Shown one piece after another: positions 19,251 through 30,088 of a stretch of DNA of 55,841 nucleotides (position 1 is the first letter of the stretch; each line of letters starts with the position of its first letter). This stretch comes from Phaeovulum sp. Lineage in GTDB: Bacteria > Pseudomonadota > Alphaproteobacteria > Rhodobacterales > Rhodobacteraceae. The notes beneath the pieces were generated by a model that searched no databases, was not told the origin of the DNA, and worked only from the letters and a program-made list of their open reading frames with translations. The stretch spans positions 1-55,841 of the forward strand of contig NZ_JAUXPI010000036.1 of the NCBI RefSeq assembly GCF_030684035.1, read 5' to 3'. The translations under genes and the position numbers were made by a program.

Positions 19251-20029
19251 CAGGCCCGGGAAATGCGCCTGTAGATGTGCCAGCTTGCATGGCCCAGCAC
19301 GGGCAGAGCCACAAACAGCCCCAGAAAAACCGGTGCCATGGCAAGCATCAACATCGCGGCGATGCAGAGGCCCCAAAGCCCAAGGACCGCGAAATTGGCC
19401 AGCACCGCGCGCACGCTATAGATGATCGCCGTGATGAAATCGACTTCCCGCTCCAAAAGCAGCGGCAAACCGGCGACGGTGAAGGAAAAGACCGCCAGCG
19501 AAAACCCGGCACCGATCGCCGTGCCGAACGCCAGCATCATCGGCCCGTTGCCTTGCAGAAGCGCCGTGGGTGCCGAGGTGATGTTGGTCAGCGCCTGCAA
19601 ACCCATGAACAGCGCGAAAATCGTGTGCGCAACGAACACCCAGAACATGAAGATCAGCAAGATCACCATCGCCATCGACGGGATCTGGCGGTCTTTTTGC
19701 GCGAACACAACACCCAGAACCTGCCGCCAGATCAGCGGCTCACCCAACTCGATACGGCGGCTCACCTCGTAAAGCCCGACCGCCGCAAAGGGTGCCAGAA
19801 GCGGAAACCCGACGACGAAGGGAATGAGCCACCATTCCTGCCCAGAGGCGGTGGCGACAAGGAAAAGCACCACGCCGCCCACCACATAAAAGACCGAGAA
19901 AAGCACGCCAAAAGCCGGTGCCCGCAGAAAGTCGGTCAGCCCGGCGCGCAAGCTTGCGCCAAGATCAGCCAGCGTGAGCCGCGCGATGCCCGGCAGCGGC
20001 GATGGTTCGGTCTGCATATCCTGCGACAT
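19250..20029 (-). CDS. DUF2189 family integral membrane protein
   Basis: This 259-residue protein has about six hydrophobic helices. The family features LRAGLTDFLRAPAFGVLFSVFYVVGG and GFPLLAPFAAVGLYEVSRRIELGEPL are present. The biochemical role is unknown. It lies 68 bp downstream of prfB on the same strand and may share its transcript. The C-terminus ends in WHIYRRISRA. Confidence 0.85.
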   Translation of the reverse strand: MSQDMQTEPSPLPGIARLTLADLGASLRAGLTDFLRAPAFGVLFSVFYVVGGVVLFLVATASGQEWWLIPFVVGFPLLAPFAAVGLYEVSRRIELGEPLIWRQVLGVVFAQKDRQIPSMAMVILLIFMFWVFVAHTIFALFMGLQALTNITSAPTALLQGNGPMMLAFGTAIGAGFSLAVFSFTVAGLPLLLEREVDFITAIIYSVRAVLANFAVLGLWGLCIAAMLMLAMAPVFLGLFVALPVLGHASWHIYRRISRA

Positions 20030-20097
20030 TCTGTCTCTCCTCGGGACCTTCGCCGAGATAACCTTGGCGGACGCGAGCGGGCAACAGTTTTCGGCGC

Positions 20098-21225
20098 TCA
20101 GTCCTCGGCCTGCGCCTCGGCACGGGTTTTGCCGGTGACTTCCATTGCCAGCGTCGCCGCCATGAAAGCGTCAAGGTCGCCATCAAGCACGCCGCCGGTA
20201 TCCGAGGTTTCATGCCCGGTACGCAGGTCTTTCACCATCTGGTAGGGCTGCAGCACATAGGACCGTATCTGGTTGCCCCAGCCCGCTTCGCCCTTCGCGG
20301 CATGCTGCGCGTTCACGACCGCGCTGCGCTTGTCGAGTTCCATCTGGTAAAGCCGCGATTTCAGCGCTGCCATGCAGTTCGCGCGGTTCTGGTGCTGGCT
20401 CTTTTCCGAACTGGTCACCACGATGCCGGTTGGCAGGTGGGTAATGCGCACCGCTGAGTCAGTGGTGTTCACATGCTGGCCACCGGCACCCGAGCTGCGG
20501 TAGGTGTCGATCCTGATCTCGTTGTCGGGAATGACAATCTCGATGTTGTCATCGACCACCGGATAGACCCAGACCGACGAAAACGAGGTGTGCCGCCGTG
20601 CTGCCGAGTCATAGGGCGAAATGCGCACCAACCGGTGCACGCCGGATTCCGATTTCAGCCAACCATAGGCGTTATGCCCGGAAATCTTGTAGGCGGCAGA
20701 GCGAATGCCCGCCTCGTCGCCCGCTGTTTCTGCCAGAAGCTCGACCTTGTAGCCCTTTTTCTCGGCCCAGCGCACATACATGCGCACCAGCATGCTGGCC
20801 CAGTCGCAGCTTTCGGTGCCGCCAGCGCCCGCGTTGATTTCAAGAAAGGTGTCGTTGCCATCGGCTTCGCCATCGAGCAGCGCTTCAAGCTCCTTGGCGG
20901 CGGCGTGTTCAACCAGAGCCCGAAGCGATTTTTCCGCCTCGGCCACGATCTCGGTGTCACCCTCGGCCTCGCCAAGTTCGATCAACTCGATATTGTCTGC
21001 CAGTTCCCGCTCGATGCCGCGATAGGCACCAAGCGCGTCGATCAGTTCCTGCCGCTCGCGCATCAGCTTTTGGGCGCGCGCCGGGTCGGACCAGATGTCG
21101 CCCGCCTCGATCAGCGCATTCATCTCCTCCAGCCGGTGCGGCGCGGTCTCCCAATCGAGCCGCTGCCCCAGCAGTTTGAGCGAGGTGCGGATAGCGTCGA
21201 TGAAATTCTGCGTCTCGGCGCGCAT
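20098..21225 (-). CDS. prfB: peptide chain release factor 2
   Basis: This 375-residue class I release factor recognises UGA/UAA. The catalytic GGQ loop is [11 protein letters not shown] (GGQ at 248-250), and the codon-recognition loop reads SPY at 203-205 ([15 protein letters not shown]), where the E. coli factor has SPF. The reading frame is continuous, so the programmed +1 frameshift that autoregulates RF2 in many bacteria is absent. It lies 69 bp after the PBP1A gene. Confidence 0.97.
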   Translation of the reverse strand: MRAETQNFIDAIRTSLKLLGQRLDWETAPHRLEEMNALIEAGDIWSDPARAQKLMRERQELIDALGAYRGIERELADNIELIELGEAEGDTEIVAEAEKSLRALVEHAAAKELEALLDGEADGNDTFLEINAGAGGTESCDWASMLVRMYVRWAEKKGYKVELLAETAGDEAGIRSAAYKISGHNAYGWLKSESGVHRLVRISPYDSAARRHTSFSSVWVYPVVDDNIEIVIPDNEIRIDTYRSSGAGGQHVNTTDSAVRITHLPTGIVVTSSEKSQHQNRANCMAALKSRLYQMELDKRSAVVNAQHAAKGEAGWGNQIRSYVLQPYQMVKDLRTGHETSDTGGVLDGDLDAFMAATLAMEVTGKTRAEAQAED

Positions 21226-21294
21226 GCGGGTGGTTCCTCGTGATCTGACTGCGGGCGGTGATAGCGGCTTGGCGCGGCGCGGGCAAGGCGGCCG

Positions 21295-23847
21295 CTAATA
21301 TAGCCCACCCGAGGAGACGGTGCCAAAATCGGCCTTCGGCGGGATCACCCGCACCTGACCGGTAGAATTGATAACCGTCGTGCCGCCATAGTCGGTTTCG
21401 CCCAGCGCAAACAGCGGCAGATTCTGCCCCATCGCAAAGCCGCCGTCGATCATCGAGGCAAAGCCGAAAAGCACATCCGTGCCTTCGCGGAAATATTCGG
21501 CCACGATATCGGCCCCCTCGGAGAATTCATCGACGCGGTCGCCGGTGAAGCGGTTGATATTCACGAAATACCCGCCCGGCGGAACCTTGAAGGCGCTGCC
21601 GCCGTATTTCTTCACCGCTTCCTGCATGAAAGCCTGAAACACCGGCCCGCACATGCCGCCGCCCGACGCGCCGCCAAGTGATTCCGGCTGGTCATAGCCA
21701 ATGTAGCAGCCCGCGACGATGTTCGAGGTGAAGCCGACGAACCACACATCCTTGGCGTCGTTGGTAGTGCCGGTCTTGCCCGCCACCGGCACCGGCAGGT
21801 TGATGCCGCGCCCGGTGCCATGGGTGATGACGCCTCGCAGCATCGAGGTAAGTTGGTAGGAGGTGATCGCATCAATCACCCGTTCGCGGTTGGTGGTAAT
21901 GCGCGGCGCACGCCCTTCGGGGATAGTATCGGGGCCGCAGTTGACGCAGCTGCGCTGGTCGTGCCGATAGACGGTGCGGCCCCAGCGGTCCTGCACCCGG
22001 TCAACCAGTGTCGGTTCCACCCGCTCGCCGCCGTTTGCGAACATGGCATAGGCCGCAACCATCTGGAAAAGCGTGGTTTCCTGCGCGCCAAGTGCATTGG
22101 CAAGAAATGGCATCATCGGCTCATAGACACCGAAACGCTCGGCATAGCCCGCCACCGTTTCCATGCCGATTTCCTGCGCAATACGCACCGTCATCAGGTT
22201 TCGGCTCTGCTCGATGCCGGTGCGCACCGGGGTTGGGCCGTAAAACTTGTTCGAGGCATTTCTCGGCCGCCAGATGCCCGCCCCGGTTTCTACCTCGATC
22301 GGCGCATCAACGACGATCGTGGCGGGCGTGAAGCCCGAATCGAGCGCCGCCGCATAGACAAAGGGCTTGAATGCCGAGCCGGGCTGGCGCTGTGCCTGCG
22401 TGGCGCGGTTGAACACTGACGACTGGTAGCTGAAACCGCCCTGCATGGCGATGACACGGCCGGTGTTCACGTCCATTGCCATGAATGCGCCCTGAATTTC
22501 GGGCACCTGGCGCAGCGTCCAGCGAATGAAACTGCCGTCGCTGTCCTTGGTCATGGCGCGCACCAGCACCACGTCGCCGACCGCGAGCAGGTCCGAGGCG
22601 ACCTTGGCCTTGTTCGCCGCGACCTTGCCATCAGGCCCGAGCTTGCGCGCCCAGGTTACGTCGGCGGCAGGAATCCAGTGGCCATCGGCATCATCCTCGA
22701 CACCTTCAATGCCGATCCGCGCGTCTTTTGCCCCCAGTTCAAGCACCACCGCCGCATGCCAGCCCGCGATATCGCGCGGCACTGCGCTGAGCGCTGACAG
22801 TGCTGTGCGCCAGTCGGCCAGCGCTTCGGGCGCAATCACCTGACCCGTGCCGCGCCAAACTCCGTGCTCGCGGTCGAATTTCTCCAGCGCTTCGCGCAAC
22901 GCCGCCGCCGCCTCTTGTTGCATCTCGGGATCAACGGTGGCGCGAATGGTCAGGCCGCCGCCGAAAAACTCTTCCTGCCCGAAGCTGCGCGACAGTTGTC
23001 GGCGAATCTCGTCGGTGAAATAGTCGCGCGGCGGCAGGCTGGCACGGAACGGTGGAAAATCACCGTTCTGTACCGATCGCAGCGGCTGCTGCACTTCCGC
23101 ATCATGGGTGGCCTTGTCGATATAGCCATCTTCCAGCATCCGCCCGAGCACATAGTTGCGCCGCTCGGTCACCCGCGCCATGGCGCGCACCGGGTGGTAT
23201 TCGCCCGGTGCCTGCGGCATCGCCGCCAGCATTGCCGCCTCGTGCGGGGCCAACTCGCTCAGCGTCTTGTTGAAATAGGTCTGCGCCGCCGCCGCCACCC
23301 CGAAACTGTTCTGCCCGAGGAAAATCTCGTTGAGGTAAAGCTCCAGGATCTTGTCCTTGCTCAGCGTTTGCTCCAGCCGTGAAGCAAGGATCAGTTCCTT
23401 GATCTTGCGCTCGACCGAGCGGTCGGACGAAAGCAGGAAGTTCTTCATCACCTGCTGGGTGATGGTCGAGGCCCCGCGCAGCCGCCCGCCGGTCAGCGCG
23501 TCGCGCGCCGCACCCAGCATGCCGCGCACGTCATAGCCACGGTGAACGTAGAAGTTCTGGTCCTCTGCCGCGACGAAGGCGTGTTTCACCACGGCAGGAA
23601 TTTCCTCGATCGGCTGAAACAGCCGCCGCTCGTCGGCGAATTCATCAATCAGACGGCCCTCGCCGGAGTAGATGCGGCTGATCGTCTTCGGCGTGTATTG
23701 CGCCAGTTGCTCATGGCTTGGAAGGTTCGAGCTGTAGATCCAGAACACCGCCCCCAGCGTCAGCGCGCCAAAAAAGGCGGCGGTGACGACCCAGGAAAAG
23801 ATCGCCCCGAAGAATGACAGCACAAATCGGATCAACGGCGGCTCCAT
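21295..23847 (-). CDS. mrcA: class A penicillin-binding protein 1A
   Basis: This roughly 850-residue bifunctional murein synthase has an N-terminal membrane anchor (about 7-35). The glycosyltransferase 51 domain contains AAEDQNFYVHRGYD and RGASTITQQVMKNFLL. The transpeptidase domain has the active serine in PGSAFKPF (SxxK), SRN, and KTGTT. ATG 23847 (MEPPLIRFVL) is chosen because it starts right before the anchor; an in-frame start 18 codons upstream is less likely. It polymerises and cross-links peptidoglycan. The amidase gene upstream on the same strand suggests a cell-wall transcription unit. Confidence 0.95.
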   Translation of the reverse strand: MEPPLIRFVLSFFGAIFSWVVTAAFFGALTLGAVFWIYSSNLPSHEQLAQYTPKTISRIYSGEGRLIDEFADERRLFQPIEEIPAVVKHAFVAAEDQNFYVHRGYDVRGMLGAARDALTGGRLRGASTITQQVMKNFLLSSDRSVERKIKELILASRLEQTLSKDKILELYLNEIFLGQNSFGVAAAAQTYFNKTLSELAPHEAAMLAAMPQAPGEYHPVRAMARVTERRNYVLGRMLEDGYIDKATHDAEVQQPLRSVQNGDFPPFRASLPPRDYFTDEIRRQLSRSFGQEEFFGGGLTIRATVDPEMQQEAAAALREALEKFDREHGVWRGTGQVIAPEALADWRTALSALSAVPRDIAGWHAAVVLELGAKDARIGIEGVEDDADGHWIPAADVTWARKLGPDGKVAANKAKVASDLLAVGDVVLVRAMTKDSDGSFIRWTLRQVPEIQGAFMAMDVNTGRVIAMQGGFSYQSSVFNRATQAQRQPGSAFKPFVYAAALDSGFTPATIVVDAPIEVETGAGIWRPRNASNKFYGPTPVRTGIEQSRNLMTVRIAQEIGMETVAGYAERFGVYEPMMPFLANALGAQETTLFQMVAAYAMFANGGERVEPTLVDRVQDRWGRTVYRHDQRSCVNCGPDTIPEGRAPRITTNRERVIDAITSYQLTSMLRGVITHGTGRGINLPVPVAGKTGTTNDAKDVWFVGFTSNIVAGCYIGYDQPESLGGASGGGMCGPVFQAFMQEAVKKYGGSAFKVPPGGYFVNINRFTGDRVDEFSEGADIVAEYFREGTDVLFGFASMIDGGFAMGQNLPLFALGETDYGGTTVINSTGQVRVIPPKADFGTVSSGGLY

Positions 23848-23958
23848 CCCCCGGCCCGGTGCCGGTGGCCTCGCTATACCCCGTCGGCCCGGGGGCGTCA
23901 AAACAACTCGCCGCGCCCCGGCAGGGGTTTGCCGACGCTGCTGCCGTCCTGCGGCGGT

Positions 23959-25182
23959 CTATTGCCGCAGGTAACGCGCTTCAGCGGCATCGACAACCGC
24001 CCAGACCTGCAAAGCCGCCACGATTGCCGAGACCATGTTGGCACGCCAGGCAGGATCGGCCAGGCGGCGGCGGTCGGCTGCCGAGGACATGAACCCGAGT
24101 TCAAGCAGAACCGAGGGGATGTCGGGGGCCTTCAGCACCGAAAATGCCGCTGCCTGCACCGGCTTCTTGTGCATCTTCAGCCCGGCACCCAGAATTGCTG
24201 CCTGCAGTGCCACCGCCAGACCATCGGCGCGCGGCTGGGTTTCGGCGCGCGCCATTTCCATCAGCACCTGCGCCACCTCATCGTCGTGCCCGGCCAGATC
24301 CACCCCCGCGAGCAGGTCGGCGCGGTCGTGCCTTTCGGCAAGCCGCGCCGAGGCGGTATCGGAAGCCTCGGCGGCCAGAAGATAGACCGTCGCCCCGGCT
24401 GCCTCGCCTTCGGCCAGAGCATCGGCGTGCAGCGACAAGAGCACATCGGCACCTGCCGCCCGCGCCACCGACATGCGCTCCTCAAGCGGCACGAACACAT
24501 CTTCTTCGCGGGTCAGCACGACGCGCATTCCGGCCCTTGCCAGCGCTTCTTTCAACTCGCGGGCAAAGCCCAGCACCAACGGGGCCTCGGCCAAGCCGTC
24601 GGCCTCGGCACCTGGGTCGAGGCCACCATGGCCGGGGTCAAGCGCCACCAGCAGCGGCACTTCGCCGGTCTGGCGGCGGCGCGGCGCGGCAACTGAAGTG
24701 GGTTCAGGCAACTGCCAGCGCGTTGCCACGGGTGCCCCGGCGCGGGCGGCAAAATCGGCCAGCGCGACAGGTTCCAGCCGGACCCGGATCTGCGGCCCGG
24801 TACCGGTGCTTTCCCAAGCCTCGGTCACCGCCATCGGTCCCGCAAGCTCGGCGGTCAGGCGCGTCCAGCCGGGCGAGGCATGGCCCCATTCAAGCCCGGT
24901 GAAATGCGGCGAATGGCCAAGCACCGTCTCCGGCTGCCCGGTGAATTCCAGTTCCGAAAATTCCACCACCAGGCGCGGCGGCGCATCGAGCAAAAAGGCG
25001 CGGAACGGGATCGGCTGGCTGATGCCAAGGCTGATTTCCACCGCGCCGCCCGCCTCGACAATACCGCTGCGCGCCGCATCGAGCCGCGCCAGCGCACGAA
25101 ACTCTTGCGCCGCCGCAGCGCCGCCCCACGCCAGCAGCGCCAGCGCGACAACCCCAACAAACCGCCGCAATCTGCCCGCCAT
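23959..25182 (-). CDS. N-acetylmuramoyl-L-alanine amidase (AmiC-like)
   Basis: This 407-residue secreted protein has a signal peptide (MAGRLRRFVGVVALALLAWGGAAAAQ). A beta-rich AMIN-type domain (about 30-160) precedes an Amidase_3 domain starting at LLVALDPGHGGLDPGAEADG, with LSLHADA and PSVLLELGFMSSAADRR providing the zinc and catalytic residues. It cleaves stem peptides from muramic acid, usually at division septa. ATG 25182 follows a GGAG site; an upstream in-frame extension would hide the signal peptide. It lies 111 bp upstream of the PBP1A gene. Confidence 0.94.
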   Translation of the reverse strand: MAGRLRRFVGVVALALLAWGGAAAAQEFRALARLDAARSGIVEAGGAVEISLGISQPIPFRAFLLDAPPRLVVEFSELEFTGQPETVLGHSPHFTGLEWGHASPGWTRLTAELAGPMAVTEAWESTGTGPQIRVRLEPVALADFAARAGAPVATRWQLPEPTSVAAPRRRQTGEVPLLVALDPGHGGLDPGAEADGLAEAPLVLGFARELKEALARAGMRVVLTREEDVFVPLEERMSVARAAGADVLLSLHADALAEGEAAGATVYLLAAEASDTASARLAERHDRADLLAGVDLAGHDDEVAQVLMEMARAETQPRADGLAVALQAAILGAGLKMHKKPVQAAAFSVLKAPDIPSVLLELGFMSSAADRRRLADPAWRANMVSAIVAALQVWAVVDAAEARYLRQ

Positions 25183-25383
25183 GCTGCCCCGCTCCGGGGT
25201 CACTGGCCCCGGTTCGCGCCCGCAGTATAGCCGCTGGCGCGCCGCTGCGAAACCTTTCTGGCAGCACCAGACGCGGCATCTGCTCAAGCAGTCGTGCTTT
25301 GGCCGCCCTTGCCAAGCTGCCGCTTTGCCACGATGCTGCGCCCCGCCCGGCCCAAAGCGGGCACCAGAAAAGGATGTCCGCCG

Positions 25384-26133
25384 ATGCCATTTTTTCGCCT
25401 TGCCACCCTCGCCCTTGCGGCAACCCTTGCCGCAGGCTCAGCCCTGGCCTTTGACCCCGCCGCCATGACCGAGGCAGAACGCACGGCATTTGGTGCCGAA
25501 ATCCGCCGGTATCTGCTGGAGCACCCCGAAGTGCTGGTCGAGGCGATCAACGTACTTGACGCGCGCCAGGCCGCGCTTGCCGCCGCCACCGACGCGCAAC
25601 TGGTGGCCGCCTACGCCGAGGCGCTCTTCAATGATGGCAATTCCTGGGCGGGCGGGAACCTGGAAGGCGATGTGACGGTGGTCGAGTTCATGGATTATCG
25701 CTGCGGCTACTGCCGACAGGCCCACCCGGAGGTCGAGGAACTGGTGAAATCCGATGGCAATATCCGCTTCATCGTCAAGGAATTTCCGATCCTCGGGCCG
25801 GAGTCGGATCAGGCATCGCGCTTTGCGATCGCGATCCGGCAGATCGGCGGCGATGCTGTTTACAAGCAGGCCCATGACCTGCTGATCACCTTGCGCGGGT
25901 CGGTCAACGTCGAGGCGCTGACGCGGATTGCGCAAGACCTCGGGCAAGACCCCGCTGCGGTGCTGGCGCGGATGAGCGACCCCTCGGTGACCGCGATCAT
26001 CGAGGCGAACCACGCGCTGGCGCAGCAGATGCAGATTTCCGGCACCCCCTCGTTCGTGATCGGCAACGAAATGTTGCGCGGCTATCTGGCGCTTGATGGC
26101 ATGCGGCGGATCGTGGCCGGCACGCGCGGCTGA
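25384..26133 (+). CDS. DsbA-family thiol:disulfide oxidoreductase
   Basis: This 249-residue periplasmic protein has a signal peptide (cleavage near ALA-FDP, residue 22) and a helical N-terminal region. Its thioredoxin fold carries the CGYC active site (Cys107/Cys110) in FMDYRCGYCRQAHPE and the cis-proline in SGTPSFVIG. The arrangement resembles Com1/ScsC-like DsbA homologues. It either introduces or isomerises disulfides in secreted proteins; which of the two cannot be told. ATG 25384 is the start that gives a proper signal peptide. A hairpin repeat follows the stop. Confidence 0.92.
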   Translation: MPFFRLATLALAATLAAGSALAFDPAAMTEAERTAFGAEIRRYLLEHPEVLVEAINVLDARQAALAAATDAQLVAAYAEALFNDGNSWAGGNLEGDVTVVEFMDYRCGYCRQAHPEVEELVKSDGNIRFIVKEFPILGPESDQASRFAIAIRQIGGDAVYKQAHDLLITLRGSVNVEALTRIAQDLGQDPAAVLARMSDPSVTAIIEANHALAQQMQISGTPSFVIGNEMLRGYLALDGMRRIVAGTRG

Positions 26134-26136
26134 AGG

Positions 26137-26185
26137 CCGGGGGCGCTGCCCCCGGACCCCCGGGGTATTTGGACGAAGGAGAAGC
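26137..26185 (+). repeat. intergenic hairpin repeat, copy 1
   Basis: CCGGGGGC (26137-26144) and GCCCCCGG (26148-26155) form an 8-bp stem with a 3-nt loop, followed by ACCCCCGGGGTATTT and an A/G-rich tail. It sits between the dsbA-like stop and the ispG stop. A related copy in reverse orientation occurs at 33797-33843. Very similar hairpins are common after genes in Rhodobacteraceae, probably as terminators or REP-like elements. Confidence 0.6.
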
Positions 26186-26188
26186 GGA

Positions 26189-27301
26189 TCAGCTGGTTTC
26201 GGCTTCAATCGCGGTGGCGCGGGCTTCGACGAGTTCGACAATGTGATCGATCATCCGGTCATTGCCGAGTTTGTGCACCTGTTTTCCCGCGAGATAGACC
26301 ATGCCCGAACCTGCACCGCCGCCGGTGAACCCGATGTCGGTCATCAGCGCCTCGCCGGGGCCATTCACGACGCAGCCGATGATTGAAAGGCTCATCGGCG
26401 TGGTGACATGCGCGAGACGCTCTTCCAGCGCCGCCACGGTCTTGATCACGTCGAACCCCTGCCGCGCGCAGGAAGGGCAGGAGATGATGGTGACGCCACG
26501 GTGGCGCAGGCCGAGCGACTTGAGAATTTCAAAGCCGACGCGCACCTCTTCCACCGGGTCGGCGGAAAGCGAGACACGGATGGTGTCGCCGATGCCGGAC
26601 CAGAGCAGGTTGCCGAGCCCGATGGCCGATTTGACAGTGCCGGATACGAGCCCCCCGGCCTCGGTGATACCGAGGTGGATCGGCGCATCGGTGGCTTCGG
26701 CGAGTTGCTGGTAGGCAGCAGCGGCAAGAAAGACGTCAGAGGCTTTCACCGAGATCTTGAATTCGTGAAAGTCGTTGTCTTGCAAGAGCTTGATATGGTC
26801 GAGGCCAGATTCGACCATGGCTTCGGGGCATGGCTCGGCGTATTTTTCGAGCAGGTGCTTTTCCAGGCTGCCGGCGTTGACGCCGATGCGGATCGAGCAG
26901 CCGTGGTCCTTGGCGGCCTGGACCACCTCCTTCACCCTTCGGGCATCGCCGATATTGCCGGGGTTGATCCGCAGGCAGGCCGCGCCCGCCTCGGCCGCTT
27001 CGATGGCGCGGCGGTAATGGAAGTGGATATCGGCGACAATCGGCACCGGGCTTTCGCGCACGATCTCGCGCAGCGCGCGGGTCGCGGCCTCGTCCGGGGT
27101 CGAAATCCGCACGATATCGGCACCCGCATTGGCGGCGGCGATCACCTGCGCCAGCGTCGCGCTGACATCCGAGCTGTCGGTATTGGTCATGGTCTGCACC
27201 GAGATCGGCGCATCGCCCCCTACCGCCACCCGCCCGACCATGATCTGGCGCGATTTGCGGCGCGCGATATTGCGCCATGGGCGGATCGGGTTATGCGTCA
27301 T
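26189..27301 (-). CDS. ispG: 4-hydroxy-3-methylbut-2-en-1-yl diphosphate synthase
   Basis: This 370-residue Fe-S enzyme is the penultimate step of the MEP isoprenoid pathway. The N-terminal TIM barrel contains [13 protein letters not shown] and [13 protein letters not shown]. The [4Fe-4S] ligands are Cys275 and Cys278 (SCPSC), Cys310, and Glu317 in CVVNGPGEA, all present. ATG 27301 follows GAGGCTCC; an upstream in-frame extension lacks support. It is 67 bp downstream of rodZ on the same strand. Confidence 0.97.
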   Translation of the reverse strand: MTHNPIRPWRNIARRKSRQIMVGRVAVGGDAPISVQTMTNTDSSDVSATLAQVIAAANAGADIVRISTPDEAATRALREIVRESPVPIVADIHFHYRRAIEAAEAGAACLRINPGNIGDARRVKEVVQAAKDHGCSIRIGVNAGSLEKHLLEKYAEPCPEAMVESGLDHIKLLQDNDFHEFKISVKASDVFLAAAAYQQLAEATDAPIHLGITEAGGLVSGTVKSAIGLGNLLWSGIGDTIRVSLSADPVEEVRVGFEILKSLGLRHRGVTIISCPSCARQGFDVIKTVAALEERLAHVTTPMSLSIIGCVVNGPGEALMTDIGFTGGGAGSGMVYLAGKQVHKLGNDRMIDHIVELVEARATAIEAETS

Positions 27302-27368
27302 CGGAGCCTCGGGCAAGCAGGATCGCCTGTGAGAGATAGGCCAGCCGCAGGCTTTGGGCAACGGGGGT

Positions 27369-28517
27369 TCAGTTCGACGCCGCGGCCAGCGCGACCATGC
27401 GCGCCAAATCGCCGTCGCGCGCCATGTCGGCCACCGCATAGGCGGTAGCGAGCGATTCAGGCGAGAGCACGATGTTCTTGGTTACCGCCCCCGGAGCCCC
27501 CGCAGGCCCATAGGTTGTGCCGTTCACCGCGAAATAGACCGCGCCAGATTCGCCGGTGCGAAGGATCGGCGGCTCTTCCAGTTTGGGCAACACGAAGCGT
27601 TCGCCCGCGTTGAGGATCTTTTCAAGAATTATGGTGCCGTCAGACGCCTGCACCCGCACCCAGGCCGGGCGCACAGCAAGCAGCGCGACCGCAGGTGCAT
27701 CCGGCGCGACGGTATGCACGACAACCTCGGCAACCTCTTCGGCAACGCTTGCGGGCGGCGCAACGGAGGGCGCTTCGGCCAGCACACCCGCCACCCGCGG
27801 ATCGATTGCAGCAATCGGGCTGTCGCGCGCCACCAGAATCGGGGTTTCCAGCGGCCGCGGGCGGTAGAGGCGATCAAGCGCTTCGGCGGCAGGCAGCGCA
27901 GGTGCGGTATCGGCAGCAGCCAGCGCAACCCCGGCGGCGGCGAGCGGGTCGATCAGTGCCAACATTCCGGGTGCCTGTTCGACCGGGGCCACCTGTACCC
28001 GCTGCACTTCCTGCAGAATCGAGAAACCGCCGTAGCCAAGGCCACCGACGAGCGCCACCAGCACCAGCACCGAGCCAACCGCACGCGGTTCGATCTTGCG
28101 CCAGAACGCCTCGGCACGGGGCACGAAGCTTGCGTTCGGGTTGGCAAGCGGTTCAACCGGGTCGCTGCGGCGCGGGCGCGGGCCGGAAGCGGCTGCGGCC
28201 ATGCCATGCGTGGGGGCGAATCCGGCCTCGCTGCAAAACTTGGCAAAGGCCCAATCCTGGTTCATGCCCAGATAGCGCGCATAGGAGCGCACATAACCCG
28301 CCACAAATCCGGGCGTTTCAAAGGCGGAAATATCGGCGTTTTCGATGGCGGCGATGTAACTTGCCTTGATGCGCAATTCGCGCTGCACATCGAGCAGGGA
28401 TTTGGCGAGCGTCGCACGTTCGCCGCGCATCAAATCGCCCAACCGCAGCTCAAAGTCGTCAAACCCCTTGGGCTTGTCCGCTTCCAATGCTGAAGGTTTG
28501 GCCTTCCGCCCGATCAT
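27369..28517 (-). CDS. rodZ: RodZ-like helix-turn-helix membrane protein
   Basis: This roughly 382-residue protein has a cytoplasmic HTH_25 domain ([49 protein letters not shown]). One membrane helix follows ([22 protein letters not shown]), then a long Ala/Pro-rich periplasmic linker and a C-terminal DUF4115-type beta domain ([26 protein letters not shown]). RodZ links MreB to the wall elongation machinery. ATG 28517 (MIGRKAKPS) is chosen over a TTG 27 codons upstream. It lies between hemA and ispG. Confidence 0.88.
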   Translation of the reverse strand: MIGRKAKPSALEADKPKGFDDFELRLGDLMRGERATLAKSLLDVQRELRIKASYIAAIENADISAFETPGFVAGYVRSYARYLGMNQDWAFAKFCSEAGFAPTHGMAAAASGPRPRRSDPVEPLANPNASFVPRAEAFWRKIEPRAVGSVLVLVALVGGLGYGGFSILQEVQRVQVAPVEQAPGMLALIDPLAAAGVALAAADTAPALPAAEALDRLYRPRPLETPILVARDSPIAAIDPRVAGVLAEAPSVAPPASVAEEVAEVVVHTVAPDAPAVALLAVRPAWVRVQASDGTIILEKILNAGERFVLPKLEEPPILRTGESGAVYFAVNGTTYGPAGAPGAVTKNIVLSPESLATAYAVADMARDGDLARMVALAAASN

Positions 28518-28625
28518 CCCCGCAACTGTCCCCGAGCCAGATGTTGTCGAATCGCGTTTACGCGCGGCGATTTGTTGCGATTTTATTACCACAGGCAAGC
28601 GCTAAGTGCACTCGCAGAAATGCGC

Positions 28626-29855
28626 TCAGGCGCTGGCTTCGGCGCGATTCAGCGCACAGCGCGCCCAAAGCGAATCCATCGCGCGCACGAGTGCATCAAT
28701 TTGCGCCGGATCGTGCACCGGCGAAGGGGTCAGGCGCAGCCGTTCGGTACCGCGCGGCACTGTGGGGAAGTTGATCGGCTGAACGTAAACGCCGTATTCC
28801 TCAAGCAGCATGTCCGAGAGCAGTTTGCAGTGCACCGGGTTGCCGACATGCACCGGCACGATATGCGTGCCGTGGTCGATGATCGGCATGCCAAGCGCCT
28901 TCAGCCGGGTTTTCAGAATGCGCGCGTGCAATTGCTGCGCGTCGCGCAGCTTCTGCCCTTCGGCACCCTTGAGATAGGCAATCGAGGCGGCAGCGCCTGC
29001 GGCAATTGCAGGCGGCAGCGAGGTGGTGAAGATGAATCCCGGCGCATAGGAGCGCACAGCGTCAACGATCAGCGCACTGGCCGCGATATAGCCGCCGAAT
29101 ACGCCGAAAGCCTTGCCGAGCGTGCCGTTGATGATGTCGATGCGCCCGGCAAGCCCCAGCTTTTCCGAAACGCCACCACCGCGCGGGCCATACATGCCCA
29201 CCGCATGCACCTCGTCGATATAGGTCAGCGCGCCAAACTCTTCGGCGGCCTCGACGATTTCCCTGATCGGGCCGAAATCGCCATCCATCGAATAGACAGA
29301 CTCGAAGGCCACGAGCTTTGGCACCGCCGGGTCATCCTTGGCCAGCAGTTCGCGCAGATGCGCCACATCGTTGTGGCGGAAGATGCGTTTCGCACCGCCA
29401 TTGCGCCGGATGCCCTCGATCATCGACGCGTGGTTGAGCGCGTCCGAGTAGATGATGAGGCCGGGGAACAGCACCGCCAATGTGCTCAGCGTCGCGTCGT
29501 TGGCAATATAGGCCGAGGAAAACAACAGCGCCGCTTGCTTGCCGTGCAGGTCGGCAAGCTCTGCCTCAAGCCGTTTGTGATAGACCGTGGTGCCCGAGAT
29601 GTTGCGCGTGCCACCCGACCCTGCGCCGGTCGCGGCAATTGCTGCCTGCATCGCCGCAACCACTGTCGGGTTCTGGCCCATGCCCAGATAATCGTTGCCG
29701 CACCAAACCGTGATATCCTTGGTGGTGCCATCGGGTCGGGTCCAGACCGCATGCGGAAACGCCCCACTCTGGCGCTCGATATCAATGAAAGTCCGGTAGC
29801 GGCCTTCATCATGAAGGCGTTTTACAGCCGTTTCGAGTGCTTGGGTATAATCCAT
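28626..29855 (-). CDS. hemA: 5-aminolevulinate synthase
   Basis: This 409-residue PLP enzyme of the Shemin pathway condenses glycine and succinyl-CoA. The glycine-rich loop GNDYLGM, the [13 protein letters not shown] region, [12 protein letters not shown], and the PLP lysine in [13 protein letters not shown] (Lys248) are all intact. ATG 29855 follows AAGGATACCC. The 429-bp leader contains a perfect FNR-type box and a RegA/PrrA-type palindrome, so oxygen/redox control of tetrapyrrole synthesis is likely. Confidence 0.97.
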   Translation of the reverse strand: MDYTQALETAVKRLHDEGRYRTFIDIERQSGAFPHAVWTRPDGTTKDITVWCGNDYLGMGQNPTVVAAMQAAIAATGAGSGGTRNISGTTVYHKRLEAELADLHGKQAALLFSSAYIANDATLSTLAVLFPGLIIYSDALNHASMIEGIRRNGGAKRIFRHNDVAHLRELLAKDDPAVPKLVAFESVYSMDGDFGPIREIVEAAEEFGALTYIDEVHAVGMYGPRGGGVSEKLGLAGRIDIINGTLGKAFGVFGGYIAASALIVDAVRSYAPGFIFTTSLPPAIAAGAAASIAYLKGAEGQKLRDAQQLHARILKTRLKALGMPIIDHGTHIVPVHVGNPVHCKLLSDMLLEEYGVYVQPINFPTVPRGTERLRLTPSPVHDPAQIDALVRAMDSLWARCALNRAEASA

Positions 29856-30054
29856 CAAGGGTATCCTTGGCTGTGGTGGTGCGCAGAGGCCAGGGGCCCG
29901 CCGGTGCAGCAACTGTTAAGGGCAAAAGCTCAATTTTGGAACCAAAAAATGGCCTCGATCTCGTCTGGGCGGGTCACTCTTTGGTGCAACAGGGCGATTT
30001 TTGCGGTGCCAGCCGTGTTTGTTCCCTAATGACTCGTACGCTTCCCCCCTGTCG

Positions 30055-30071
30055 TGCGACAAGTTGTCGCA
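30055..30071 (-). promoter_or_regulatory. perfect 8-1-8 palindrome, RegA/PrrA-type site upstream of hemA
   Basis: TGCGACAAGTTGTCGCA reads as TGCGACAA-G-TTGTCGCA with no mismatch. It contains GCGAC-N5-GTCGC, which fits the GCGNC-N-GNCGC pattern described for RegA/PrrA response regulators. Its centre is about 208 bp before the hemA start and about 32 bp from the FNR box, close to three helical turns. Confidence 0.55.
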
Positions 30072-30088
30072 GATTGGCGGCGGCCGAC

